The position numbers were made by a program, and so were the translations under genes. A stretch of DNA of 42,897 bases from a virus. Location of the stretch: positions 1-42,897 of IMG/VR virus record IMGVR_UViG_3300025311_000005; one strand, written 5' to 3'. The notes beneath the pieces are model-generated. The model searched no databases. It saw only the letters and a program-made list of their open reading frames with translations, and was not told the DNA's origin. Below, one piece after another: positions 1-10,000 of the stretch (its first letter is position 1; each line of letters starts with the position of its first letter).

Positions 1-1
1 G

Positions 2-118
2 CGAGCCGTAACCCCTGACGGCGAGGGCGCGGTCCTCACGGGCCGCGTCCTCGCCACGGAGGCCCGATGCGCGGGCTCTTCGTTCGTGACGACCCCGGGG
101 CCGTCACGGACTGTGTGA
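2..118 (+). CDS. Possible 3' end of an upstream gene (partial)
   Basis: The reading frame starting at base 2 is open to a TGA at 116-118, and its first 22 codons nearly all end in G or C, as real genes here do. The frame used by the next gene is not coding-like before its start at 67. This may be the tail end of a structural gene that starts outside the window and overlaps the next gene by about 50 bases. The piece is too short to recognise, and the call rests on codon pattern alone. Confidence 0.3.
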   Translation, partial: RAVTPDGEGAVLTGRVLATEARCAGSSFVTTPGPSRTV

Positions 119-1104
119 CTGGCTACACCTGGGTGTTCGACGCGACGGATCGCGTCCTGAAGTGCTGGGACGGCTCGGCGTGGCGGCACTCGTGTCTCAC
201 GCAATACCTCGTGCCGGTGAGCGACGGGAACACGTTCATCGCGGTGCCTGATGGCGCGGGCACGGCCGCGCAGGTGCTCACCTCCAACGGGGCGGGCGCG
301 TATCCCTCATTTCAGACCGCCGCGGTGGCGACCTGGCTCAGCGAGCTGACGGGGCTCGGACTCTCGCACGCCGTGGATACCGACCACGACATTACGATTG
401 CCGTCGGCGCCGCCGCGAGCTACCACGCGACGATCACGAGTCGCGTGCTCCTGAATCTCACGGCGGCGCTCACCAAGCAGATCGATGCGGCGTGGGCGGT
501 GGGCACGAATCAGGGCGGGCTCTTCTCGGGCGCCGTCGGCACCAGCACGTGGTATCACGTGTTCCTGATCCGGCGCAGCGACACCGGCGTGGTGGATGCC
601 GGCTTCGATACCTCGGTGACGGCGGCGAACATCCCGGCGAGCTATGACCAGTACCGCCGGATCGGCTCCGTGCGGACGGATGGGTCGGCGAACATCCTCG
701 CGTTCGTGCAGGACGGCGACCTGTTCCAGTGGTCTGACCCGCCGCTCGACATCAACGTCTCGAATCCCGGCACGGCGGCGGTGACGCGCACCCTGAGCGT
801 ACCGACCGGCGTGAGCGTCCTCGCGCTCGTCAACGCACTGGCCTACGACGACACGTCCGCCGGGGGGACGCCCGTCGTGTATCTGAGCGATCTCGCCGTC
901 ACCGACGAGGCGGCGTCCGTCAGCGCTGGCCCGCTCGGTCAGACCGCAGGCGGCGGCACGACCGTGTCGCCGAATCCCGGCCAGATCCTCGTGCGCGCAG
1001 ACACGAGCGCCCAGATCCGCTCGCGGATCAGCGCCTCGGGCGCGACGCATCGCTTGCGCATTGCGACCACCGGGTGGATCGACAGCCGCGGGAAAAACGC
1101 CTGA
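67..1104 (+). CDS. Putative tail fibre/spike-like structural protein
   Basis: A 345-residue protein rich in Gly, Ala, Thr, Ser and Val. The ATG at 67 follows a strong GGAGG at 58-62. An N-terminal stretch with GYTWVFDATD and CWDGSAW resembles the short aromatic/Gly motifs common near the start of phage fibre and decoration proteins. Residues 90-240 are beta-rich and contain an AVDTDHDITI stretch. No catalytic motif is visible. Its stop overlaps the start of the tail tubular A gene (TGATG), so it is a coupled member of the late operon. The position between a nozzle-like protein at the other window end and the tail tube genes suits a virion surface or tail component. The family is not firmly recognised. 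Confidence 0.5.
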   Translation: MRGLFVRDDPGAVTDCVTGYTWVFDATDRVLKCWDGSAWRHSCLTQYLVPVSDGNTFIAVPDGAGTAAQVLTSNGAGAYPSFQTAAVATWLSELTGLGLSHAVDTDHDITIAVGAAASYHATITSRVLLNLTAALTKQIDAAWAVGTNQGGLFSGAVGTSTWYHVFLIRRSDTGVVDAGFDTSVTAANIPASYDQYRRIGSVRTDGSANILAFVQDGDLFQWSDPPLDINVSNPGTAAVTRTLSVPTGVSVLALVNALAYDDTSAGGTPVVYLSDLAVTDEAASVSAGPLGQTAGGGTTVSPNPGQILVRADTSAQIRSRISASGATHRLRIATTGWIDSRGKNA

Positions 1105-1943
1105 TGGCGCTCACGATCGGCAGCCAGGAGCTCGCGGCCAATACGTGCGTCGTCACGGTCTCGGGCCGGTTCCCGTCGCCGCCCTACCAGGTGCTCGCGA
1201 CGGCGGGGTGGCCCTCCGAGGCGTATCCGTCCGCGATGGCGGCCGCCTCGTTCCGCGTGGACCTGCAAGTCCCGGTGCCCACGGGCGGGTGCGCGCTCTA
1301 CTGGACGATCGTGGGCGGCATCGGCGGCATGCCGGCGACCTCGCTCGACATCGTCAACAACGCGCTCTTGCTGATCGGGGACCAGACGATCACGAGCCTG
1401 ACGCAGAACAAACCCTCCGCGCAACTCATGAACGCGCTCTACACGCCGACGCTGGACGAGGTGCTGCGCGGGCACAACTGGAATTTCGCCTCGATGCGCG
1501 CCGGCCCCGGGTGCGGCATGACGGAGTTGACCTGCAAGCCCGTCTGGGAGTACACGTACCAGTTCACGCTTCCCGATGGCACGTGCGCGCCGCTCGCGCT
1601 GATGGTGCTCGAGGCCAACCTCGGCGAAGAGGAGGCGTGGCGCATCGAGTACGGCTGCGACGCAGGCACGTCGTACAAGGTGCTCGTGACCGACGGGTGC
1701 TCGCCCGCGATCCTCTACATCGGGCGGGCGGACGACGTGACAAAGTGGGATCCGCTCTTCACGGACGCCTTCACCTACGAGCTGGCGTTTCGCGCGGCCT
1801 ACCCGCTGACGCGGAACGCGGCGCTCGCCGAGGTGCTCGCCAAGCAGGTAGCGGACAAATGGAAGGCCGCGAAGAGCCGCGATGGGCAGGAAGGGCGGGC
1901 GCTCAAGCGCCTGCTGAGCCGCACGCTGACGCGCGTGCGCTGA
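1104..1943 (+). CDS. Tail tubular protein A-like adaptor with N-terminal beta domain
   Basis: 279 residues from the ATG at 1104, which overlaps the preceding stop (TGATG). Residues from about 75 on carry the signature of the T7 gp11-like adaptor family: a helix with IVNNALLLIGDQTITSL, then a LYTPTLDEVLRGHNWNFA motif that precedes a beta region. This family joins the portal ring to the tail tube. The first ~70 residues are an extra small beta domain (PSEAYP...FRVDLQVPVPTGG...YW) of the same type as two domains encoded at 40276-40700. A Lys/Arg-rich helix ends the protein. Its neighbour is tail tubular B, the usual T7 order. The adaptor call is fairly sure; the domain relationship was judged by eye. 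Confidence 0.78.
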   Translation: MALTIGSQELAANTCVVTVSGRFPSPPYQVLATAGWPSEAYPSAMAAASFRVDLQVPVPTGGCALYWTIVGGIGGMPATSLDIVNNALLLIGDQTITSLTQNKPSAQLMNALYTPTLDEVLRGHNWNFASMRAGPGCGMTELTCKPVWEYTYQFTLPDGTCAPLALMVLEANLGEEEAWRIEYGCDAGTSYKVLVTDGCSPAILYIGRADDVTKWDPLFTDAFTYELAFRAAYPLTRNAALAEVLAKQVADKWKAAKSRDGQEGRALKRLLSRTLTRVR

Positions 1944-1945
1944 CA

Positions 1946-4177
1946 ATGCCCCGCCCGATCCCGGTCATCTTCGGCTTCGGTACTGGCGAGGTCGCCGAGA
2001 CGATCTACACGCGCCCCGACCTGGCGAAGTACGCCCAGGGCGCCCAGCAGATCCTGAACTACCACAACCTCCCGCAAGGCGGCGTGACGCGCCGGCCGGG
2101 CCTCCGCTTCGTCGCGCAGGTGAAGGACGCGACGCAGCGCACCGTGGTGCGCCCCTTCGAGTTCTCCAGGAGTCAGGCGTACATCCTGGAGCTCGGTGAC
2201 CTCTACACGCGCTTCTACCACCAGAACGCGCGGATCGAGTCGAGCGGCAACCCGGTCGAGGTCACGACGGTCCACGCGGCGGCCGACCTCTACGACCTCG
2301 ACTTCGTCCAGTCCGCCGACGTGCTCTACGCGCTGTCCTGCAACCAGGCGACGCGGCGCTTCGAGCGCTACAGCGACACGTGCTGGCGCTACAAGACGGT
2401 GACGTTCACGCCCCCGCCGACCGTCGAGTACGGCGACCGCCCGCCGGGACATCTCAGCGTGTCGGCGGTGAGCGGCACGGTCACCGTCACGTCGAACGCG
2501 GAGCCCTCCTTTTACCCGGCGGACGAAGACCGCGAGATCGTCGTGGTCGCGGGCGACAATGCGGGCGCGCGCCTGGGCATCCTGACGTACACGAGCGGGA
2601 CGCAGGTGACCGGTGTGATCTGCGACGCGTTCCTCTCCCTCACCGCGACCTGTAGCGGCTCCTGGAAGATCACGGGCTCGCCGCGGACCACGGTCACGCC
2701 GGCGGCGAAAGACCCCGTGGGCAAGGCGACGACGCTGACCCTGGCCCTGGCCGGCTGGCGCGGCACGTCGGTGCTCTCCGATACGGACTGCGGCAAGTAT
2801 GCGGTCATCAATGGCGGCCAGTACGAGATCACCTGCGTGCTCTCGACCACCGTGGCCGGCGCGACCATCCGGGGCACCGCGAGCGCCGCCACCGCCGCCG
2901 AGGCCGGCGCCTGGACGCTCGAGGAGGGCCTCTGGGGCCTGACGGCGGAGTATCCCGAGTGCGGCGACTTCTTCGAGGACCGCCTCTACCTGCCAGCGGG
3001 CCACCGGATCTGCGGCAGCAAGACCGGCGACTACGAGAACTTCGGTCTCGGCACGCTCGATGATGACGCGGTCGTGTTCCCGATCAACTCGAAGTCCATT
3101 AACACGATCCGATCCCTGATCGGCGCGCGCCAGCTCCAGGTCTTCACGGTCGGCGGGGAGTACGTCGCGCGGGGCGGCGGCACGGGCGACCCGATCACGC
3201 CCACGAACATCCAGGTCGGCAGCGAGACGACGCACGGCACGCGCGGCGTGACCCCGGTTCGCGTCGCCGACCAGACGCTCTTCGTCTCGCGTGGTGGGCG
3301 CCAGCTCCGGGAATTCACCGTGCGCGAGGACAGCGTCAGCGACATCTTCACGGCGCCCGACCTCCTGTTGCTCGCGCACCATCTGACCGAGGATGCGACG
3401 ATCATCGATCTCGCGTACCAGCGCGAGCCCCAGTCGAGGCTCTGGGCGCTCCGGAGCGACGGGGTGCTGCTCTGCTGCTCCTACCGCCGCGAGGAGAACG
3501 TCGTGGCGTGGAGCCGGCACACGACCTGCGGCCAGTTCGAGAGCGTCGCCGTGATTCCGCACCCGGACGGCGACCGCGATCAGGTCTGGGTCACGACGGT
3601 CCGCACGATCGGCGGGAGCACCAAGCGCTTCATCGAGTATTTTGATGACTGCGCCTTCTATTACAGTCAGCTCCACACGGACGCGGCGCTGACCTGCGAC
3701 AACGGCGTGGGGCTCACCTGCAACGTCATGATCGGGCTGAGCCACCTGGACGGCGCGACCGTGCACGTCATCGGGGATGGGCTCGACCAGGGCACGCAGG
3801 TCGTGGCAGACGGCAACGTCACCGTCTCGCCCGCCGCGCGGCGCGTCGAGGTCGGCCTGCCCTACACCTCGCTCGTCCAGACGCTCCGCCCAGAGGTCGC
3901 GATCGGCGGAGAGACCTCGCAGACGAAGAAGATGCGCTGGGCGGAGGTCGTCGTCCGGGTCCTGCGGACCATCGGCCTGGAGGCGCGCACGGACGTGGAT
4001 ACGGCGACCTATGACGTGCTGCCATTCAACACGACGAACTGGACGACGCCGTACACGGGCGAGCTGCGCCTGACGCATCTCGGCTGGGACTGCGGCATCC
4101 TGACGCTCCAGCAGTCGAAGCCCCTGCCGAGCACGATCCTCCTGATCTCGGGCGTGCTGGACCTGGGGGGCGCATGA
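1946..4177 (+). CDS. Tail tubular protein B-like (nozzle) protein
   Basis: 743 residues, close to the T7 gp12 size (about 790). The ATG at 1946 lies two bases after the adaptor stop. The N-terminus contains LAKYAQGAQQILNYHNLPQGG and TRRPGLRFVA, the characteristic opening of gp12-like tail tubular B proteins, which form the distal nozzle below the adaptor. An FEFS..QAYILELGD motif and a long beta-rich body with FVSRGGRQLREF follow, also typical. It belongs to the virion and the conduit for DNA ejection. The stop overlaps the next start as ATGA. Confidence 0.85.
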   Translation: MPRPIPVIFGFGTGEVAETIYTRPDLAKYAQGAQQILNYHNLPQGGVTRRPGLRFVAQVKDATQRTVVRPFEFSRSQAYILELGDLYTRFYHQNARIESSGNPVEVTTVHAAADLYDLDFVQSADVLYALSCNQATRRFERYSDTCWRYKTVTFTPPPTVEYGDRPPGHLSVSAVSGTVTVTSNAEPSFYPADEDREIVVVAGDNAGARLGILTYTSGTQVTGVICDAFLSLTATCSGSWKITGSPRTTVTPAAKDPVGKATTLTLALAGWRGTSVLSDTDCGKYAVINGGQYEITCVLSTTVAGATIRGTASAATAAEAGAWTLEEGLWGLTAEYPECGDFFEDRLYLPAGHRICGSKTGDYENFGLGTLDDDAVVFPINSKSINTIRSLIGARQLQVFTVGGEYVARGGGTGDPITPTNIQVGSETTHGTRGVTPVRVADQTLFVSRGGRQLREFTVREDSVSDIFTAPDLLLLAHHLTEDATIIDLAYQREPQSRLWALRSDGVLLCCSYRREENVVAWSRHTTCGQFESVAVIPHPDGDRDQVWVTTVRTIGGSTKRFIEYFDDCAFYYSQLHTDAALTCDNGVGLTCNVMIGLSHLDGATVHVIGDGLDQGTQVVADGNVTVSPAARRVEVGLPYTSLVQTLRPEVAIGGETSQTKKMRWAEVVVRVLRTIGLEARTDVDTATYDVLPFNTTNWTTPYTGELRLTHLGWDCGILTLQQSKPLPSTILLISGVLDLGGA

Positions 4178-4521
4178 CAACGCCGGCTGCCGGCTTCGTC
4201 GTCTCCGGGCGCACGATCTTCACCTATGCCCCGGACGGGCGCACGCGCGGCGTGCTCACGGGCTACGTCAACGGCGACGCCTTCGTGGTCGAGCACGTCA
4301 TCGTCTGCCCTGGCGCCGCCCCGACGACGCTGCGGGCGATGCTCCAGGCGGGGCTGGCCGAGGCGTGGCGCGCCGGCCATCAGCGCGTGACCTTCATGCT
4401 GCCGGAGGACGACGAGCGTCTGCCCGATGCCCCCGCGTTGGGGCGCCTGGCGCTCGGGCTGGGGTTCCTGCCGTTCGCGACGCAGGACGGCGTCACATGG
4501 TGGACCCGATGGCGGCCGTGA
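4174..4521 (+). CDS. Small GNAT-like protein of the tail operon
   Basis: 115 residues, ATG overlapping the previous stop (ATGA). The order of elements, a beta hairpin with a GYVNGDAFVVEHVIV stretch, then a helix with LRAMLQAGLAEAWRAGHQRVTFMLP and a C-terminal LGFLPFATQDGVTWW, resembles a shortened GNAT (N-acetyltransferase) fold. The acetyl-CoA loop (Q/RxxGxG/A) is not obvious. A more complete GNAT protein follows directly. Similar pairs occur in tail operons of podoviruses, but their substrate is unknown. It could also be a structural protein that only borrows the fold. Confidence 0.5.
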   Translation: MTTPAAGFVVSGRTIFTYAPDGRTRGVLTGYVNGDAFVVEHVIVCPGAAPTTLRAMLQAGLAEAWRAGHQRVTFMLPEDDERLPDAPALGRLALGLGFLPFATQDGVTWWTRWRP

Positions 4522-4943
4522 CCTGGATGCGCCCGGAGGATGAGGACGCCGTGCGGCGCCTCTATGCCCAGGGGCATCCGGGCTGGCCCGACCGCCCGGC
4601 GGAGTGGTTCTACGCTTACCCGACGTTGCTCGTGGAACAGAAGGGGCGCATCGCCGGCTTCACCAGCTTCTCGCTGGGCATGCTCACCGGCGCCCTCGTG
4701 CTTCACGGGCAGGACGTCGTCGTGGAGCCCGAGTCCCGCGGGCGCCGGCTCGGGCACGCGCTCCATCAGGCACGGCTCGACGTCGGCCGCAACGTCGGCG
4801 CGACGAGTTTCAGCGGCGTCACGGCGGAGGACAACCTCCCGATGCAGCGCATTTTCCAGGCCGCCGGCCACCACGCCTGCCAGACCGTCCGGGGCTACTA
4901 CCCGGATGGGTCCACGGGTGTGATCTGGGTCGGGGCCCTGTGA
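4509..4943 (+). CDS. GNAT family acetyltransferase
   Basis: 144 residues from the ATG at 4509; an in-frame ATG at 4497 would add four. Visible GNAT features are an N-terminal EDEDAVRRLYAQGHPGWP helix, a central strand LVLHGQDVVVEPESRGRRLGHALH carrying the acetyl-CoA-binding RGRRLG loop, and a C-terminal TAEDNLPMQRIFQAAG segment matching the usual N-x-P-x-x-R-x-F-x-x-A-G-F motif. The gene overlaps the preceding small GNAT-like gene and sits between tail tubular B and an internal virion protein. Its substrate cannot be told from sequence. Modification of a virion or host protein is possible but only inferred. Confidence 0.75.
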   Translation: MAAVTWMRPEDEDAVRRLYAQGHPGWPDRPAEWFYAYPTLLVEQKGRIAGFTSFSLGMLTGALVLHGQDVVVEPESRGRRLGHALHQARLDVGRNVGATSFSGVTAEDNLPMQRIFQAAGHHACQTVRGYYPDGSTGVIWVGAL

Positions 4944-4954
4944 TGAGGTAGGTC

Positions 4955-5461
4955 ATGGCCGTCATCGCCGGAGCCATCGCCGCCCTCGGGACCATCGTCA
5001 GCGCCTACGCGGCCTATCAGTCGGGCCAGCAGCAGGCCAAGGCGCTCGACTATCAGGCCAAAGTGGCACGCAATCAGGCCACGGCGGCGCAGCAGGCGGC
5101 GCAGGTCGCCGCGGAGAACGCCAGGGAGCGCAACCGTCGCGTGCTGGCCTCCCAGCGGGCCAGAATCGGCGCCAGCGGCGTGATCGGCAGCGAGGGCAGC
5201 TCCTTACTCGTCCAGCTCGAGAGCGCTGAACAGGCGGCCCTGGAGGAGGCTAGGATCCGGTACGGCGGCGAGGTCCAGGCCACGGGGCTCGAGAGCGCCG
5301 AGCGCCTGCGACGGTTCGAGGCCGGGGCCTCGCGCCGGGCGGGCACGCTCGGGGCCGGGGCGTCTCTGCTCCAGGGTGCCGGCACGGTCTATGGCATCTA
5401 CCGGGGCGCCCAGACTCCGCCCTCCACCCAGGCGCCGTACACGACGACGGGCGGGACATGA
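4955..5461 (+). CDS. Internal virion protein B-like (T7 gp14 family)
   Basis: 168 residues. The N-terminus is a hydrophobic Ala/Gly-rich segment (residues 2-22). A long Gln/Ala/Arg-rich helix follows, then the hallmark GASGVIGSEGSSLLV and a RIRYGGEVQA motif seen in gp14-type virion core proteins. These proteins sit in the internal core and are ejected first to form a channel in the outer membrane. T7 gp14 has 196 residues, so the size fits. The start follows a GAGGTAGGT ribosome site and the stop overlaps the next gene as ATGA, keeping the T7 order gp14-gp15-gp16. Confidence 0.8.
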   Translation: MAVIAGAIAALGTIVSAYAAYQSGQQQAKALDYQAKVARNQATAAQQAAQVAAENARERNRRVLASQRARIGASGVIGSEGSSLLVQLESAEQAALEEARIRYGGEVQATGLESAERLRRFEAGASRRAGTLGAGASLLQGAGTVYGIYRGAQTPPSTQAPYTTTGGT

Positions 5462-7092
5462 AGATCCCGATCGTCCTGGCGCAAGCGGAGATCCCGGCGA
5501 GCGTCCCCGCGGCGGCGCCGGCCACCGGCTTTGGCGCTGGGGCGTTCGAGGCGATCGGGCGTGGGGGCCAGGCCCTCCAGCGGGTCGGCGAGTTGCTGGC
5601 CCGCACCGAGGCGATCCGGCGCCAGGAGTTCGCCAAGAGCGAGGCGGCCAACGCCGTCGCCTCGTTCGAGCTGGCGGCCAAGACCGGGCTCGCCGACCTG
5701 GAGCTCGCCGAGCGCGATCCCGACCGCTACCAGTCCGCGGCCGACCGGCTGATCCAGGACACGGCGGACACGACGATGCAGGGGCTTCAGTCCGCCGATG
5801 CCCGGGCGCTCGTCACGCGCCGACTGGCGGCGCTCCGCGCGGACCTCGGGATCGCCGCGCGCCAGAAGGCGAACACGCTCTATCGGGAGCGCGACGCGGG
5901 GCTCCGGACCTCGACCCTCGACGCCCGCGCCCAGCTGGCGGGGCTGACGGCGATCGACGATCTGGCGGGCTTCCGCCGGCATCTGGACGCGGGCTACGCG
6001 GTGATCGCCGAGAGCCCCTCCCTCACCGCGGCGGAGAAAGCCAGCACGCGCCTCACCTACCGCGACCGGCTCCTCGGCGAGCGGGCGACCCGGCACCTGG
6101 AGATGGACCCGGAGAGCTTTCTCGAACGCCAGGCGGAATACGCGGGGCTCGGGCTGGCTCCCGAGAAGCGGAACGCCCTGACCGAGCAGGCCGAGCGCCG
6201 TATTGAGCAGCGACGGAAAGACGCGCTGGCGCAGGAGAAGACGTACCAGGAGTATCTCGACAAGGAAGCGACGCGCGTCGGCGAGGCGATGGTGCTGGAC
6301 TTGGAACGCGCCGCCGCGGAGGGGCGCGGATCGTTGGAGGACTTGAACTTCCTGATCGACCAGCGCTGGATCGAGCGGGACGACGCCGCGCGCATCCGCA
6401 CGATGATCGCGAAGGCGCCGGAGGAAGGGCCGTCGCGGAATCAGGCGCTGCTGGCCGAGTTCCAGCTCGACGCGGTCACGCCGGGGCGGGTTCCGAGTCC
6501 CGTCCAGGTGCGCCTCGCGAACCAGCGCGGCGATCTGAACACGAAAGATACCGTGGCGCTGCTGCAGACGATCGAGCAGCAGCGGAACGCCATGGAATCC
6601 GACCAGCGGAACTTCCATAGCGAAGCGAAGGAGTATATGCGCGCCCAGGTGGGCCTCTCGGCGATCATGGACGAATGGGACAAGGCCGATAAAGCCCTCT
6701 GGAAAATCATGATGGACGAGTTTAGCGCGCGGTCCATCGTCACGGGCGGGCGCGAGGCGCCGATGGACCTCGCGCGCGAGATCGCCGAGAAGGTCGCCCC
6801 CATGCGCCAGCAGCGCATGATTCTCAAGTCGCTGGAGATCCGCAAGATGCTGATGTTCGGGGCGCCGAACGCCGAGGCGGCCAAGGCCCGGCTCGAACAG
6901 GAGCGCCCACGGCTGCCGCGGACGGTCTACGAGCAGCAGCGGCGGCTGATCCTGGATCTGCTGCGCATGGAGAACGAGGAGAACATCATTCGCGGCGGCG
7001 GGCCGGGCACGCGCACCTTCGGTGCCGGCGGCACGCAGACCGAGGGCCGGAAGCGGCTCCGCAAGCCCACCGAGACGCCCACGAGTGACTGA
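5458..7092 (+). CDS. Internal virion protein C-like (T7 gp15 position)
   Basis: 544 residues, predicted almost entirely alpha-helical, with many Arg, Glu and Ala. The start overlaps the gp14-like stop (ATGA). Heptad-like helices around residues 30-160 and an AERDPDRYQSAADRLIQDT segment resemble ejection proteins of T7-like phages. The C-terminus is Gly/Thr-rich and disordered. By position and helix content it is the gp15 equivalent, which with gp16 forms the periplasmic and cytoplasmic part of the DNA ejection channel. T7 gp15 is longer (747 residues), and the match is by context more than by sequence. Confidence 0.65.
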   Translation: MKIPIVLAQAEIPASVPAAAPATGFGAGAFEAIGRGGQALQRVGELLARTEAIRRQEFAKSEAANAVASFELAAKTGLADLELAERDPDRYQSAADRLIQDTADTTMQGLQSADARALVTRRLAALRADLGIAARQKANTLYRERDAGLRTSTLDARAQLAGLTAIDDLAGFRRHLDAGYAVIAESPSLTAAEKASTRLTYRDRLLGERATRHLEMDPESFLERQAEYAGLGLAPEKRNALTEQAERRIEQRRKDALAQEKTYQEYLDKEATRVGEAMVLDLERAAAEGRGSLEDLNFLIDQRWIERDDAARIRTMIAKAPEEGPSRNQALLAEFQLDAVTPGRVPSPVQVRLANQRGDLNTKDTVALLQTIEQQRNAMESDQRNFHSEAKEYMRAQVGLSAIMDEWDKADKALWKIMMDEFSARSIVTGGREAPMDLAREIAEKVAPMRQQRMILKSLEIRKMLMFGAPNAEAAKARLEQERPRLPRTVYEQQRRLILDLLRMENEENIIRGGGPGTRTFGAGGTQTEGRKRLRKPTETPTSD

Positions 7093-10000
7093 TGGCTGAC
7101 GACACGCGGGACGCGCCGCAACAGAAGATTGAGCTCGAGATCCGCCCGCCCGTGCGGCTCGAGAGCCTGCGCGACGATCTCCCCCTCGAGAGCCTCTGGC
7201 AGCAGCGCCAGGCCGAACGCGACGACGCGGAGTGGGAGGCGCTCGGCGGCACGCCGATCCAGGGCGAGCAGGGGCTCGAGGAGGCCGCGAAAGGCGGCAA
7301 GGAGCTCGAAGCCGTCGAGCGCGTGCAGCGTACGACCGAAGGCGCGGTGCCGCCGGCCATCACCGAGGGCACGGGCCTCGAGGACTTGCGCGAGGGGCCA
7401 GTGCGCCAGGCCGTCGATACCGTGCTCCGGACATTGACGGGGGTGGGGCTCGACGGCGTGCAGCAGGCCATTGAGCGCGGGACGCTGCCCGAGGAAGTGC
7501 GCCTGAAGCTGCTCGATCCGGTGGGCTCCGTCTCCGAGGAGCTGGCAGCAGACACCGCGCGCAAGAGCGGGCTCGACGAGGAGCTGGCGCAGAAGATCGG
7601 CGGCATGACCGGCTTGCTGCTCGGCATGATCGTGCCTGGCAAGGCACGGAAACCGCCGACGTTTCTGCAGCCGATCGAGACGCTGATCGGGCGCCCGCTG
7701 ACCGAAGCCGGCAAGGCGGCGGCGGCACGGTACAAGCAGGCGAAAGCGGCGCTGCGCGGTGTCGCCGAGACCGCCCCGAACTATAGGACGCTCGCCGATG
7801 ATCTGAAGATCGCGGAGCAGGAAGTCCGTGCGGCCGCGGCCGAGATGCGCGCCGGTCCTCGCGCGATGGCAGGCGCCACCCCGTCGCGCCGTGAAGGCAT
7901 GGCCGTCAATCTCGCCGCCGTCATCCAGAACATCGGCGACTTCAACGCGACGCGCATGACCGAGGGCGTCGTGCCGCACGCGGAGACGATCCAGAAGGCG
8001 GCGCGCGCGATGCCGCTGGAGGATGCCCTCCGCCTCGACGTGGCGAAGTACGACCTCGCGACACTCCAGACGGCGGTTGCCGGGCACTATCGCGCGGCGG
8101 CCGACTACTACAAGGACGTGGCGACGCGGGCCATGAAGGGCGACCAGGCGGCGCAGGCAGAATATTGGGGCGCCTTCACGATCACCTCCGATCTGGCGGC
8201 GAAGGATGCGCTGCTCGGTACGCAAGTCGGTCGCGGGCTCGAAGCGCGCAAGATCGGGCTGGAGCAGTTGCGCGACATGATGGCGCCCGCCGACTTGCAA
8301 GCGATGGCGCAGCGGCTCCAGGGCGCGCCCGAGGCGGGCATGACGATCGAAGCCCACGCCGCGCGGATGCTCGCGCTTCCGGGCGCCGCGCGTAAGCGCG
8401 CGATGGAAGCCAGCGTCAGCTGGCTCCGCGCCGGCCAGGACATGCTCTACGAGGCGTGGATCAACGCGCTCCTGAGCGGCCCGCAGACCCATGTCGCCAA
8501 CTCGCTGAGCAATGCCGTGGTCGCCGCCTACGCGCCGGTCGAGCGCTTCCTTGCGGCGGCCTTCGACGTGGACGCGCTGGCGGGGCAACGCTCCGTCTAC
8601 TTCGGCGAGTCCGCGGCGATGGTCTACGGCGTCCTCGAGGGCTTCAAGGACATGCTCCGACTCGGGCTTAAGGAGTTCGGCGAGTTCGGCCCGACGAAGA
8701 TCGAGCGCACGCCCGCGATCACCGCGCGCGCGTTCGGGCTCAACCCTGAGACGACGGTCGGCGGCGCCGTGGATTTCTTCGGGGCAATCATCCGCACGCC
8801 CGGCAAGGCGTTGCAGAAGGAAGACGAGCTGTTCAAGGGCTTCGGCTACCGCATGCAGCTGAACGCCCTCGCCTACCGCGAGGCGGCGACCGAGGGACTC
8901 TCCGGCAGCGCCTTCTGGAAGCGCGTGCGCGACCTCAAGCGCGAGCCCGACAAGTACGGCCTGGCGGCCTCGGCGCAGGACTTCGCCCTGACGCAGACGT
9001 TCACGCGCGAGTTCGACGACCTCGGCAAGCTCGGCGGCCTGGGGCGCGCGGCCCGCGGCTTCGCGGAGAACGTGCCCATCTTCGGGCGCACCATCCTGCC
9101 GTTCACGCGGACGCCGACGAACCTCGTGCACTACGCGAGCGAGCGCGTGCCCGTGCTGGCATTCCTCTCGGACACGATCCGGGCGGATCTGAAGGTGGGC
9201 GGCGAGCGCCGGGCGCTGGCGGCAGGCAAACTCGCTGGCGGGCTCATGATCGGTGAAGTCCTCCGGCGCTACGCGATGGCTCCCATCGCTCCGGAGCAGC
9301 CGACGCCGTACATGACGCTTGTCACGGGCGAGGGACCGAAGGACGCGCGCATGAAGGCGCAGCTGCGCAGCATGGGCTGGCAGCCGTACTCCGTGTGGAA
9401 TCCGCTGACGAAGACCTACGTCTCCTACAACCGCCTGGAGCCGTTCGGCACCATCCTCGGAATCACGGTCTCCGGACAGGAGATCCTCGGTCAACTCAAC
9501 GAGGTCGGCGCGCTGGAAGTGCTCCAGGCGGCCATGATCGCCACGCAGAAGGCGATGATCTCCAAGACGTTCCTGACTGGGCTCCGCGACTTCCTCGACG
9601 CGATGGAGGGCGACGAGCGCGACTTCAAGCGCTTCTTCGACTCGCTCGCGCGCTCCGGGGTGCCAGCGCTCGCGCGTCAGACCATGCGGACGCTCGACCC
9701 GATCCGCAAGGATGTGGACACGCTCTACGACCACTGGCGCTCGGGCCTGCCGAACTACGACGGCCCGCCGGTCCACAACCTGTGGGGGGACCCGATCATC
9801 CTGCCGCCAGGCTTCGGGATCGACGGCATCTCGCCGCTCTACAGCTCCGAGGTGACGCCGGATCGGGTGACGGAGTGGATGATCCGCACTCGCGTGGTGG
9901 TCCCGCGCTCCCCGCGGGCCGTGGGACCGACGCCCGAGGCGCCCGGCGAGACGCCCTACATCCGCACCGAGGCCGAGAAGCCAGTGAAGCTGACGCTCGA

